Shown: positions 1 to 7,805 of the stretch, one piece after another
How positions within the stretch are numbered: the stretch's first letter is position 1
How the letters are laid out: every line of letters begins with the position of its first letter
Source of the DNA: an uncultured Synechococcus sp.
GTDB lineage: Bacteria; Cyanobacteriota; Cyanobacteriia; Phormidesmidales; Phormidesmidaceae
Direction: 5' to 3'
Length of the DNA stretch: 37,547 nucleotides
NCBI GenBank assembly: GCA_937911865.1
Contig: CALDSK010000046.1
Location: forward strand, 1-37,547
The notes under the pieces: model-generated
The model's database searches: none
What the model was told of the DNA's origin: nothing
The model's input: the letters and a program-made list of their open reading frames with translations, nothing else
Translations under genes and position numbers: made by a program

Positions 1-79
1 TGTAGGCCAAGCGTTAGAAAGAGTGTGGATGTTCCCAAAGTGTATAGCAAACATCTTCTGCAAACGGCCCTATAAATAT

Positions 80-162
80 CTGTGCGAACTATCTGCGCGA
101 ACTATCTGTACAAACTGCCTGTGCAAATATCTGCATCTGTGCGAACTATCTGCGCAAACTTT
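80..162. repeat. Imperfect 13-bp tandem repeat array
   Basis: About six units resembling CTGTGCGAACTAT follow one another (80-92, 93-105, 106-118, 119-130, 137-149, 150-162), with a 6-bp interruption at 131-136. Units vary between TGTGCG, TGCGCG, TGTACA and TGCGCA in the first half. It lies in the leader upstream of the phosphoribulokinase paralogue. There are no unique spacers, so it is not a CRISPR array. Confidence 0.85.
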
Positions 163-290
163 TTAGAGTGGTGGACTGGAAGTGGGCTGGAATAGTCGGC
201 GGCTTGAGTCATTGACCGTTGCTCTCTAGAATTAGAAAGGTATTAAGAAAATTAAAAGTTTCCAAAAAACACCAATCCTAAGGAGGAACC

Positions 291-1247
291 ATGGCTGAGC
301 GTCCAATCATCGTTGGCATCGTGGGCGATAGCGCCGCAGGTAAAACCACCCTAACTCGTGGCATCGCGCAGGTGCTTGGTGAGGAGAACGTTGTAGCCAT
401 TTGCACCGACGACTACCACCGCTATGACCGTAAGCAAAGAGCCGAAATGGGCATCTCTGCGCTGCATCCCGACTGTAATTACCTCGATATCATCGAGCAG
501 CACCTGAGAGATTTGCGCAACGGTCAGGCGATTCTAAAGCCCATTTACAACCACACGTCTGGTGAGTTCGACGCGCCTGAGTACATTGAGCCCAAGAAGT
601 TTGTCATTGTAGAAGGCCTGCTGGGCTATTCTACCAAGGCGGCGCGCGATGCCTACGATGTGAAAGTTTACTTGGCACCGCCCGAAGATTTGCGAGCAAA
701 GTGGAAGATTAAGCGTGATACGCGTAAGCGAGGCTATACCGATGAACAGGTGTTAGACGCTCTGCGTAAGCGCGAACCAGACTCTGAAGCGTTTATTCGC
801 CCTCAGCGTCAGTGGTCTGATGTAATTGTCTCTTTCATCCCGCCGGCCGATGAAGGCGATGCAGGGAACGATTTGCTGTTAGATGTCAAGCTGGTACTGC
901 GTCCTACCTTGCCTCACCCTGACTTCACCCACATTTTAGATGACAAGGGGAATGACCTGGGCGATGCGATTCGCCTGCTGCTAGATCGTGATATGGGCAA
1001 ACCGGTTGACGTGCTCTCTGTAGACGGTCATGCCAATGAGGCGCAGGTGCAGCAGCTAGAGCGCATTTTGTGTAGTGAAGTGCCCTACTTAGGTCAGTTC
1101 TGTAGCCTGGAAGGTAACCAGGACGTAGGTAAGGTCGTAGGTACGACGGGTGAGACGCTGCAGAGCTACCCGCTGGCGTTGACGCAGCTACTGATTACGT
1201 ACCACATGCTGAAGGCAGTGGAACGGACGCAGAAGAATAGAAAATAA
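291..1247 (+). CDS. Phosphoribulokinase-family protein (second-type paralogue)
   Basis: This is a P-loop kinase of the phosphoribulokinase/uridine kinase family, 318 aa. The P-loop GDSAAGKTT is at residues 12-20, followed by the PRK signature around CTDDYHRYDRKQR (38-50) and a FVIVEGLLG strand near 104. PRK phosphorylates ribulose 5-phosphate in the Calvin cycle. However, the canonical cyanobacterial enzyme has GDSGCGKST, whose P-loop cysteine forms the redox disulfide with the cysteine of the ICxDDYH motif. Here that first cysteine is Ala while C38 remains, so the classic thioredoxin/CP12 switch cannot form. It may be a PRK-like paralogue of other specificity. The start is supported by AAGGAGG at 280-286, four bases before the ATG. 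The 3' end converges on the phosphoesterase gene. Confidence 0.85.
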   Translation: MAERPIIVGIVGDSAAGKTTLTRGIAQVLGEENVVAICTDDYHRYDRKQRAEMGISALHPDCNYLDIIEQHLRDLRNGQAILKPIYNHTSGEFDAPEYIEPKKFVIVEGLLGYSTKAARDAYDVKVYLAPPEDLRAKWKIKRDTRKRGYTDEQVLDALRKREPDSEAFIRPQRQWSDVIVSFIPPADEGDAGNDLLLDVKLVLRPTLPHPDFTHILDDKGNDLGDAIRLLLDRDMGKPVDVLSVDGHANEAQVQQLERILCSEVPYLGQFCSLEGNQDVGKVVGTTGETLQSYPLALTQLLITYHMLKAVERTQKNRK

Positions 1248-1278
1248 GCATTAGTTTCTGTTGCTAGATTCTATTTAT

Positions 1279-1302
1279 TGATCACGAAAATGATCACGAA
1301 AA
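1279..1302. repeat. Perfect 12-bp tandem duplication
   Basis: TGATCACGAAAA occurs at 1279-1290 and again at 1291-1302, just downstream of the PRK-like stop codon. The last bases overlap the left arm of the terminator-like hairpin. Confidence 0.9.
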
Positions 1303-1346
1303 TCCGCTGTTCTCTTCTATCGTTCATGAGGAGGAAAGCGGATTTT
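1299..1346. terminator. Candidate bidirectional terminator
   Basis: A 10-bp perfect inverted repeat, AAAATCCGCT (1299-1308) and AGCGGATTTT (1337-1346), is followed by further T on the plus strand. It has T-rich or A-rich flanks on both sides and lies between two convergent genes. The 28-base loop is long for an intrinsic terminator. The right arm abuts the stop codon of the minus-strand gene. Confidence 0.55.
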
Positions 1347-2158
1347 TAGTGGCTTTTGGAGTGCACAAACGGATATGGGCCGTCGTAGTCGTTGATGTAT
1401 TGAAGGTGCGAGACCAGGCCTGTGTCTTTGTTCCACAGGTGCAGCTGATAGGCTGGCGGCTCTAGGGTAAAGGTGGCGGTTTCGGCTGTCGCTATGAGGT
1501 CTAGCGAGACCTGGTGAACAGGGCTAGGGACGGTGTATGCAAGCGTGCCGGCCCAGCGTTTGTTGATGGGGCGGTGGATATGGCCGCAGCCTATGCGCTC
1601 AATGCAGCTGTACTTTTTGACGATGGCTTCAAGATCTTTTAGTCCTGTGAGACCGTAGCCGTCCATAAGATTAATGCCTGTTGTGAACGGCGGATGGTGC
1701 ATAAAGATGAGCGTAGGTCGATTGGGTTGCTCGCTAAGCTGTTTGTCGAGCCAGGTGAGTCTCTCGGCGTTTAGCTCGCCGCGACCTTCGCCTGGAACGT
1801 TAGTGTCGAGCATGATTAGCCTGAGGTCTCCGGCATCTACGGTGTATTGCAGGTAGCCGGTGCTGGGTAGATAGGTATAGTCGGTGAAGGTTTGGCGGAT
1901 AAGCTCGCGGCTGTCGTGGTTGCCGGGGAGCAAATAGACCGGCATGGACAGCTTGCTGAGTAGGCTTTTGAGGCGCTGGTATTCGGCGGGTTTGACCTGG
2001 TGAACTAGGTCGCCTGTGATGATAATGATGTCGGGAGAGAGGGACTTTAGATGTGCGATCGCCTTTTCTACCATCGGCCCCGTATCGACAACGCCGTAGG
2101 CCAGCTCGCCTGGCACCATCACATGCAAATCTGAAATATGAGCTAGAAGCATACCCAA
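1346..2158 (-). CDS. CpdA-type metallophosphoesterase (cyclic-nucleotide phosphodiesterase family)
   Basis: This is a calcineurin-like phosphoesterase of 270 aa. All metal-binding motifs are visible: D10-x-H12 in HISDLHV, G49-D50 in TGDLVH, GNHD (N80, H81), MHHPPF (H154) and GHIH (H193, H195). The spacing and the GNHD/GHIH signature fit the CpdA/Icc subfamily, which hydrolyses 3',5'-cAMP in several bacteria; the substrate here is not shown by sequence. There is no signal peptide, so it should be cytoplasmic. The gene is convergent with the PRK-like gene and divergent from the DUF4058 gene. The start codon at 2158 follows the Met-Gly-Met-Leu-Leu sequence usual for the family. Confidence 0.88.
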   Translation of the reverse strand: MGMLLAHISDLHVMVPGELAYGVVDTGPMVEKAIAHLKSLSPDIIIITGDLVHQVKPAEYQRLKSLLSKLSMPVYLLPGNHDSRELIRQTFTDYTYLPSTGYLQYTVDAGDLRLIMLDTNVPGEGRGELNAERLTWLDKQLSEQPNRPTLIFMHHPPFTTGINLMDGYGLTGLKDLEAIVKKYSCIERIGCGHIHRPINKRWAGTLAYTVPSPVHQVSLDLIATAETATFTLEPPAYQLHLWNKDTGLVSHLQYINDYDGPYPFVHSKSH

Positions 2159-2176
2159 TCAACGAATAACACTTAT

Positions 2177-2214
2177 AAATAACACTGGCAAATAACACTG
2201 GCAAACAGCACTGG
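2177..2214. repeat. 13-bp tandem repeat, three copies
   Basis: AAATAACACTGGC is repeated perfectly at 2177-2189 and 2190-2202, then degenerately at 2203-2214. It fills the short space between the divergent phosphoesterase and DUF4058 genes. Confidence 0.9.
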
Positions 2215-2265
2215 AATAGGTCCATACCTATAATGTAGCTATCCATATAGCTTTGAGTTTCTGCC

Positions 2266-3045
2266 ATGCCATCTCCTTTTCCCGGCATGAATCCATATCT
2301 GGAATATCCTGATCGTTGGCCAACGGTTCATAACCGTCTAATCGTGGCGCTAGCCGACTTGCTGACGCCTCAGCTACTGCCAAAATATCAGGTGGATATT
2401 GATAAGCGCGTATACGAAGTTATGGACTTGAATACGGTGTTTATTGGTAGACCGGACGTCACTGTCCAGCAGTCTCGGTTGCCTCGTAACACTTCACAAA
2501 AGACGGCTACTAAGCCCACTAGCCGACCGGTGCAAGTAACGCTGCCGATGGCAGAAGAAGCGCGTGAGCCGTACTTAGAAGTAAAAGATGCGCAGACTCG
2601 TCAGGTGATTACAACGGTTGAGGTGCTATCTCCTACCAACAAGCGAGGCGAGGGTAGAAAGAAGTATATAGAGAAACGAGAGAAGATACTTAAGACACAG
2701 ACAAACCTAATAGAAATTGATCTGCTCACTCAGGGTGATCCCTTGCCGCTTAGTGGAAGCAGTATTGATAGTCATTACAGAGTTCTGGTGAGTAGAGCAG
2801 CGTGTCGTCCTACTGCTGATCTGTATGCTTTTAATCTGTCAGAGGTTATTCCCACTTTTCCGCTACCGCTGACTTCGGAAGATATAGAGCCGACAATTGA
2901 ACTACAGAAGCTGCTGGATGAGGTCTACCAAAAATCGGGGTACGACTATTTTATTGACTACCAGCAAGAGATTGTTCTACCTTTACCTAGTCAAGATATT
3001 GACTGGATTGAGGCGACTTTACAGGCGAAGGGGCTGCGTTCATAG
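2266..3045 (+). CDS. DUF4058 family protein
   Basis: The 259-aa product begins with the family hallmark MPSPFPGMNPYLE and a W-P-x-VH-x-RLI segment, followed by Y-x-V-x-x-D-x-RVYEV. DUF4058 proteins are abundant and often multicopy in cyanobacteria. The TTVEVLSPTNKRGEGRKKY region (about residues 116-135) and the following I-E-I-D-L-L strand recall the core of a restriction-endonuclease-like fold, but no function is established. No signal peptide or membrane segment is visible. The gene ends two bases before the end of the convergent oxidoreductase gene, with no room for a separate terminator. Confidence 0.85.
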   Translation: MPSPFPGMNPYLEYPDRWPTVHNRLIVALADLLTPQLLPKYQVDIDKRVYEVMDLNTVFIGRPDVTVQQSRLPRNTSQKTATKPTSRPVQVTLPMAEEAREPYLEVKDAQTRQVITTVEVLSPTNKRGEGRKKYIEKREKILKTQTNLIEIDLLTQGDPLPLSGSSIDSHYRVLVSRAACRPTADLYAFNLSEVIPTFPLPLTSEDIEPTIELQKLLDEVYQKSGYDYFIDYQQEIVLPLPSQDIDWIEATLQAKGLRS

Positions 3046-3047
3046 CG

Positions 3048-4589
3048 CTAGTTAAGTTGATTGAGCTGATTGAGCAATCCTTCAGATTCTTGCAGCGTGA
3101 CTAAGCTATTGGCGCAGAGGATAGCTGAAGCGGCAACGGCTGGAACCCCGATCCCAGGAAGCGTACTGTCGCCTACCAGATATAGCCCTTTGACGGGCGT
3201 CTTGCCGCTAGGAAAGCGGCCTTCTTTGGCTTTGATTGCGGGGCCGTAGGTGCCTTGGTATCGCCGCAGAAAGCGGCTGTGTGTCAGCGGTGTCCCAATC
3301 AGTTCTAGTTCAACGCGGTCCCTCACATCTGGAATAACTCTCTCAACAGCCTTGAAAAGTGTTTCTGCTTTCTCTCTTTTCTTTTGTTCATACTGTTTGT
3401 CTTTTTTCCAGCCTTCAAACGGCTCTAGCGTGTAGGCATGAACTGTGTAGTATCCCTCGGGTGCCTGCTGAGGATCTAGTACGGTTGGGATAGAGACCAT
3501 ACAGGTATTTCCAGGCGTTGTTACAGGCAGGTCACTGTTGTGAACAACAACATGGTGAATGGGGACATTTTGCAACCCGTCGGCTCGAATGCCGAGGTGT
3601 AGATGCATGAAGCTGTCAACAGCAGGCGTTTCTAGCTTTTGATCTCGGTAGCTAGCAGGCAGCGCTGAAGGATCGAGCAGGTGGCTGTAGGTATCCCAAA
3701 TCGTCGCGTTAGAGATGACAATGGGTGCGGTGATTTCTGTTCCATTCTTAAGACAGACACCGGTTGCACAGCCCTTTCTCGTTAGAATTTTTTGTACGTG
3801 AGCACCCAGCTTTAGCTCGCCTCCCCACTTGCGTAGCCCACGGACGAGAGCGTCTACCAGGGCGCCGCTGCCGCCGATTGGGTAGTCAATGACAGACTGG
3901 GCGCGTTCTCCGAACATAAAGGCCATTTCAGGGGCAACGGTTTCATCGCAGGTCATGCCGGAGAGGAGAAAGCATTCTAAATCGAGCAGCCTTCGTAACC
4001 AGTCTGAGGTGATGTAGGGCGCCATGACCTCGCCCATGGAGCGGTCTAAGTCGCGTAGAACGGGGATGAGTTTAGCGATCGCACCCGAATACTGCTTCAG
4101 TAGAAGTGGTAGCAGCTTCAGGTCAGCTCTAAGTGCCAGGGTTGGAATGGTTTTGAGCGGTGCATATATTTTCAGCAGTCGTTCTTCTAGGGCGGCTAGC
4201 TGCGTGGCTCCACCTGGGCAAAATGCCTCTACGGCCTGCTGATATTTTTCACTGTCGCCGTAGACCGGTAGCGTACCTTCAGGGAAATGATAGTAGCCGA
4301 AGGGCTCGTAGGGAATGGCTTCTATACTTTCTTCTAAGACGGCTAACACTTGGCTGATCGGATTTGCTGAGCCTGCTTCGCCCAGTCCGCAGAAAAACGA
4401 GGGCCCCGAATCGAAGGTAAAGGTCTTGCCCTGATGCGTACGACTAAATGCGTGGGCGGCGCCGCCAGGGAGGGAATGGCTTTCGCACACAATCACCCGG
4501 CGCCCGTAGCGAGCGAGCAGCGCGCCAGCTACTAAACCTCCGAGGCCGCTACCAATGATGACGACGTCGGCTTGAGTCGTAGCTGGCAT
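3048..4589 (-). CDS. CrtISO/phytoene-desaturase-like FAD oxidoreductase
   Basis: The 513-aa protein has an N-terminal dinucleotide fold, VVIIGSGLGGLVAG with G13/G15/G18, the ADP-ribose acidic residue in the CESHSLPGG segment (about 35-43), and a C-terminal FAD motif GLYLVGDSTLPGIGVPAVAAS. This is the architecture of carotenoid isomerases, phytoene desaturases and retinol saturases. Cyanobacterial CrtISO (CrtH) is about 500 aa, but the substrate here cannot be assigned; it could be a second-clade paralogue. The gene is 16 bp downstream of a small coiled-coil gene on the same strand, so the two are probably co-transcribed. The C-terminal residues LNQLNQLN come from a 9-bp direct repeat. Confidence 0.82.
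   Translation of the reverse strand: MPATTQADVVIIGSGLGGLVAGALLARYGRRVIVCESHSLPGGAAHAFSRTHQGKTFTFDSGPSFFCGLGEAGSANPISQVLAVLEESIEAIPYEPFGYYHFPEGTLPVYGDSEKYQQAVEAFCPGGATQLAALEERLLKIYAPLKTIPTLALRADLKLLPLLLKQYSGAIAKLIPVLRDLDRSMGEVMAPYITSDWLRRLLDLECFLLSGMTCDETVAPEMAFMFGERAQSVIDYPIGGSGALVDALVRGLRKWGGELKLGAHVQKILTRKGCATGVCLKNGTEITAPIVISNATIWDTYSHLLDPSALPASYRDQKLETPAVDSFMHLHLGIRADGLQNVPIHHVVVHNSDLPVTTPGNTCMVSIPTVLDPQQAPEGYYTVHAYTLEPFEGWKKDKQYEQKKREKAETLFKAVERVIPDVRDRVELELIGTPLTHSRFLRRYQGTYGPAIKAKEGRFPSGKTPVKGLYLVGDSTLPGIGVPAVAASAILCANSLVTLQESEGLLNQLNQLN
3059..3076. repeat. 9-bp tandem duplication at a gene 3' end
   Basis: GATTGAGCT at 3059-3067 is followed by GATTGAGCA at 3068-3076. It encodes the duplicated Asn-Gln-Leu near the C-terminus of the minus-strand oxidoreductase. 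Confidence 0.75.
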
Positions 4590-4605
4590 GAATCAGGTCC
4601 TTAAA

Positions 4606-5082
4606 CTAGGCACACTGCATTTGCATGAGTGTTTTTTCAATATCTGGTAGATATTGTTTCACAGTGGCTTCTTCGTCGGGCGCAATGTTTGTGAGTGCCT
4701 GAAGTCGCCAGCTGTTAGCGCTGTGCAGCTCTTGAATCTCTTGCTTTACTTTTTCGCGTTCTCGACGCTTGGCTGCTTCGGCCAATTCTTCAGCGGCTTC
4801 TATCTCGCTAAGTCGCTGGTTGAGCAGTACGGACTCTCGCTGTGTAAAGGCGTGAACGGCTTCTGTCTGCGCTTGCACGCCGCCGGATTTAACCACTGAA
4901 TACACTTCCATCAGGCGATAGTAGGCCTGAAGATAGGCTTCATCACCTTTGGGCAGTGTAGCGCTCAGATGACTGCGGACACTGGCGATCCGTTTGCGCT
5001 GCTGCCACCATTCGAGCAGTAGCGGAATAGTTGTGCTGCTGATAGTTGCAGGGCTAATAGTGGAGGAGTTATGTAGAGGCAT
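4606..5082 (-). CDS. Hypothetical coiled-coil protein, 158 aa
   Basis: I do not recognise a family. The N-terminus is Ser/Thr-rich. A central helical stretch rich in Glu, Ala, Lys and Arg (residues about 85-125, EAAEELAEAAKRREREKVKQ) should form a coiled coil. There is no signal peptide. It lies 16 bp upstream of the CrtISO-like gene on the same strand and is probably the first gene of that two-gene operon. Coding rather than spurious status rests on this spacing, the absence of an overlapping better frame and its normal length. Confidence 0.6.
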   Translation of the reverse strand: MPLHNSSTISPATISSTTIPLLLEWWQQRKRIASVRSHLSATLPKGDEAYLQAYYRLMEVYSVVKSGGVQAQTEAVHAFTQRESVLLNQRLSEIEAAEELAEAAKRREREKVKQEIQELHSANSWRLQALTNIAPDEEATVKQYLPDIEKTLMQMQCA

Positions 5083-5252
5083 TTAAATCTTCTCAACTAG
5101 AAAACTTAGAGGGTTGGTTGAGACGGTCATCAGAAACATATGAAGGCTCTTTTTTCAAGGGGGATTGACTTAAGAGCTTCAAGGACATGTAAAAATGCAC
5201 AGACTGCTAAGAAAAGCGGCTTGTGCAAGTGTTTTTGTGCCTATAGAGCACT

Positions 5253-5270
5253 CGTTCTTATATTAGAACG
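5253..5270. promoter_or_regulatory. 18-bp near-perfect palindrome (operator candidate)
   Basis: CGTTCT (5253-5258) and AGAACG (5265-5270) flank TATATT, giving 16 of 18 symmetric positions. The size is typical of a dimeric repressor site. I cannot match it to a known cyanobacterial box. Confidence 0.4.
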
Positions 5271-5318
5271 TGATTAGCCATTCGTAACCCCCTGAAATCA
5301 AAAGAACTTACAAATTTG

Positions 5319-5367
5319 ACGGTGTACCGATAGGTAGTATGCACAAATGCGACAAACCGTACACCGT
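5319..5367. promoter_or_regulatory. 9-bp inverted repeat (operator candidate)
   Basis: ACGGTGTAC at 5319-5327 and its exact reverse complement GTACACCGT at 5359-5367 are separated by 31 bases. The centre-to-centre distance of 40 bp is close to four helical turns, which fits two half-sites bound on one face of DNA. It sits 137 bp upstream of the HAD start. Confidence 0.4.
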
Positions 5368-5503
5368 ATGCTTTATGTTCTCTTTACTTCCTTCTGTCAC
5401 TATTCCCTATGGATGTGAGCTGATAGCGATTAGGTATCCTGTACATTAGGAAGATGGCGATCGCTAATTGCTGTAAATAATCGCTGAGCGAGTATTGACA
5501 TCT

Positions 5504-6259
5504 ATGGCACTCAAGGCAGTTTTATTGAGCTTTAATGGCATCGTGATCAACGACGAATCTATTCGTCAAACCTTGAGCAACCAGCTTTTACTGGATGAGA
5601 ATCTTCGCCCCGACGAGGATGACTACACGCAAGTTTGTTGGGGAAGAAGCGACAGAGCGTGCCTGAAAGGTCTTTTGGCTCAGCGTGGCCGGATGATGAG
5701 CGATGAGGCTATCGACAAGCTGCTACTAAAAAAATCTGTAGCTTACGAAGCTTGGTTAGAAGGACTAGAGAAGCTACCGCTGTATCCTGGGCTGGACGAT
5801 TTGATTTTTCGCTGCCGGGCTGCGGATATTAAGATGGCTATGGTTACTGGAAGCCAGCGGCGCGATGTGTTGAATGTGCTGAAAAAAGCTGAGCTAAGTG
5901 AGCATTTTATTGAGATTGTGGCTGGCGACGATGTGCCTGCCGATGAAAGTAAGCCTGCGCCGAATGGGTATACGAAGGCGATCGCACAGCTCAATGTCAC
6001 CTATCCAGATTTACAGCTGCGACCTGATGAATGTATTGCGGTTGAAGATTCCTTTGCCGGCATTGAGGCCGCGAAGCGAGCTGAGATCCCGGTAGTTGGC
6101 GTTGCTCATGTATACCCTAACCATATGCTTCAGCGGCGGGCGACCTGGGTCGTGGACTACTTGCGTGAGATTAAGTTCGACTGGATTGGTGAGAAGTTTG
6201 GCGGCATGCGCATGGATATAGACGAAAATCCGCCGGAAGCTGAAGTCACTGAGACTTAA
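5504..6259 (+). CDS. HAD-superfamily protein lacking the catalytic Asp motif
   Basis: The fold is of the beta-phosphoglucomutase-like HAD class, 251 aa from the ATG at 5504; a TTG nine bases upstream is a less likely start. Motif II Thr (MVTGS), motif III Lys (ESKPAPNGY) and motif IV (VEDSFAGIEAA) are all present, and the four-helix cap lies between. Motif I, normally DxDG(V/T), reads LSFNG: the Asp nucleophile is Ser9 and the general acid/base Asp is Asn11. As I recall them, related cyanobacterial proteins often have DFNG, so the loss of the first Asp is the special feature. The protein is probably catalytically dead or has another role, such as a ligand sensor. Confidence 0.8.
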   Translation: MALKAVLLSFNGIVINDESIRQTLSNQLLLDENLRPDEDDYTQVCWGRSDRACLKGLLAQRGRMMSDEAIDKLLLKKSVAYEAWLEGLEKLPLYPGLDDLIFRCRAADIKMAMVTGSQRRDVLNVLKKAELSEHFIEIVAGDDVPADESKPAPNGYTKAIAQLNVTYPDLQLRPDECIAVEDSFAGIEAAKRAEIPVVGVAHVYPNHMLQRRATWVVDYLREIKFDWIGEKFGGMRMDIDENPPEAEVTET

Positions 6260-6289
6260 AGATTGCATATCGTTTGAGCTGTCAGACTC

Positions 6290-6309
6290 AACCGTTAGCT
6301 TGCGGTTTT
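6290..6309. terminator. Weak terminator candidate
   Basis: AACCG (6290-6294) pairs with CGGTT (6303-6307) and is followed by T-rich sequence on the plus strand. It lies 31 bp after the HAD stop codon, between convergent genes. The 5-bp stem is short. Confidence 0.35.
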
Positions 6310-6310
6310 G

Positions 6311-7798
6311 TTACGTCGATTCTGACTGTGACTCATCTGGCTGTGACTCAGCGGTAATACTTTCTTGAATTTCTGTTTGCAATCGCTCTAGCGTAGAATC
6401 TTCCTTGGCCTGAGAGAGAATACTTTGCATGACGGTGTTAACGCCCGTTTCTCCCCAGGTGCAGCCCTGCTGTAGGTAAACTTTCGCGGCTTGCCCAACG
6501 GCGTAGGTCCCATAGCCTGCGGCCCCTGCTTGCGCACTCATTGCGCCTGCATAGGCAGTAAACCCAGAAAAACTCTCGAAGGCGCTCCAGATAGCAGCGC
6601 CACTCTTGCCAAAACCCAACATTAGGCCCGTGCCAAATTCGCTGAGTAGCAGCGTTCCAGAGCTGCCGATGATGGAGCGCCAGAGTCTGCTGGCTTCAAA
6701 GCGGGTCATGGGAAAGCCGTACAGCTTAGAAAGAGAGCGAATCATCACAATGTCAGAGCTGACACCGCCTAGAATGTCGAGAACCGCGACAGGATTAAAG
6801 GCAACTGCGATCGCCTTGTACTTTGCATACTTCCAAACCAGCTCATCCGCGCTTGCCTGATTTAGCTCAGCGGTCTCCGCAGATAGTTTGTTCTCTATCA
6901 CGCTTGCCTGACGCAGCGCGTTAAGTGCAACCAGCGTAGAGCCTTCTTCTCGAACAATATTCAACAGAGTGGTTTTAAGCGGTTCTATTTGTGGTGGTGG
7001 ACTCTCCCATTCTTCGCTGGTGCGACCGTCGGGCCACTCCAAGCGAACTTGCAACGGTGCAGGTTCGGCTGACACCATGACAATGTCATCGACTAGCCGA
7101 GCACCGGGCGGCAAATCGGCTTTACTTTCTGCCTTTTGCCAGAGTGCCTGTAGGTTTTCGGCCACGGTCTCCCGGTCAGTCTCTGGGTACAGATCGACTT
7201 TGTTGAAGACCAATAGAAGCGGTTTTTTGGTGGCATAGAGCTGTTGCAAGGCGACATACTCTGTCTGGGTAACATCGCCAGAAACAACAAATAATATGAG
7301 ATCGGCTTCCTCAGCTACCTGCTGAGCCATGTCACTACGCGATTCTCCTTCGACCTCGTCGAGCCCGGGCGTATCTATCAGTTCTAGCTTTAGTCTTTTT
7401 TTATCGCGTTTCTGTTTGTCGGGCTTTTGTGAATCAGCTATGGCCTCTTCTTCATCTGGAATCCAGTAAACAGAACGCGGCCACTGAGTCACGCCGTTGA
7501 GAGGGCCTGTCTCTAGCACTTTCTCTCCTAAAAGCGCATTGATGACAGCAGACTTTCCCCGACTCACTAACCCAAAAACGGCTACTCGCAGCAGCGAACC
7601 GTCAAGTTTGTTTAGCAGTGTTGTCAGCTGATCGATTCCATTTTTTACAGCAGCCTGACGACCCAGCTCACTGTCCGTCAGCTGAGTCATTTTGAGCTGC
7701 GGAATGTAGCGATCGATTGCCTGACGCAGGCTTTCACGCGCCTGCTCGACGATGGGTCTGCGATCGCTAGATAAGTGAGGCTGCTCGGGTGATGCCAT
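6311..7798 (-). CDS. DUF697-type GTPase (Era-like G domain)
   Basis: The 495-aa protein has an intact GTPase domain: G1 GLVSRGKSA (76-84), G3 DTPGLDE (142-148), G4 NKVD (199-202) and a G5-like VSAEPAP (about 243). The C-terminal half (about 320-460) has the Gly/Ala-rich membrane-seeking helices of DUF697. Cyanobacteria often carry such proteins in tandem; their job is unknown, and membrane association is inferred from the helices. It is the downstream gene of a two-gene cassette, with only 7 bp after the stop of the related GTPase at 7806-9308. The last codons contain a 15-bp duplication giving the tail SQPDESQSEST. Confidence 0.85.
   Translation of the reverse strand: MASPEQPHLSSDRRPIVEQARESLRQAIDRYIPQLKMTQLTDSELGRQAAVKNGIDQLTTLLNKLDGSLLRVAVFGLVSRGKSAVINALLGEKVLETGPLNGVTQWPRSVYWIPDEEEAIADSQKPDKQKRDKKRLKLELIDTPGLDEVEGESRSDMAQQVAEEADLILFVVSGDVTQTEYVALQQLYATKKPLLLVFNKVDLYPETDRETVAENLQALWQKAESKADLPPGARLVDDIVMVSAEPAPLQVRLEWPDGRTSEEWESPPPQIEPLKTTLLNIVREEGSTLVALNALRQASVIENKLSAETAELNQASADELVWKYAKYKAIAVAFNPVAVLDILGGVSSDIVMIRSLSKLYGFPMTRFEASRLWRSIIGSSGTLLLSEFGTGLMLGFGKSGAAIWSAFESFSGFTAYAGAMSAQAGAAGYGTYAVGQAAKVYLQQGCTWGETGVNTVMQSILSQAKEDSTLERLQTEIQESITAESQPDESQSEST
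6321..6350. repeat. 15-bp tandem duplication inside a gene 3' end
   Basis: TCTGACTGTGACTCA (6321-6335) is followed by TCTGGCTGTGACTCA (6336-6350), one mismatch. It lies within the last codons of the minus-strand GTPase, and the unit is a multiple of three. Confidence 0.85.
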
Positions 7799-7805
7799 AG
7801 GATTA

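Larger units (their letters stand above)
5083..5503. other. Gene-free divergent intergenic region, 421 bp
   Basis: No coding frame is supported here. The stretch separates the minus-strand coiled-coil/CrtISO-like operon from the plus-strand HAD gene, so it must hold both promoters. It contains two palindromic elements, listed separately. I see no convincing tRNA or small RNA. Confidence 0.6.

Noticed and set aside
1800..2288. 162-codon minus-strand frame overlapping the phosphoesterase and DUF4058 starts
   Set aside because: It is out of frame with the intact phosphoesterase and reads as low-complexity Arg/His-rich shadow sequence.
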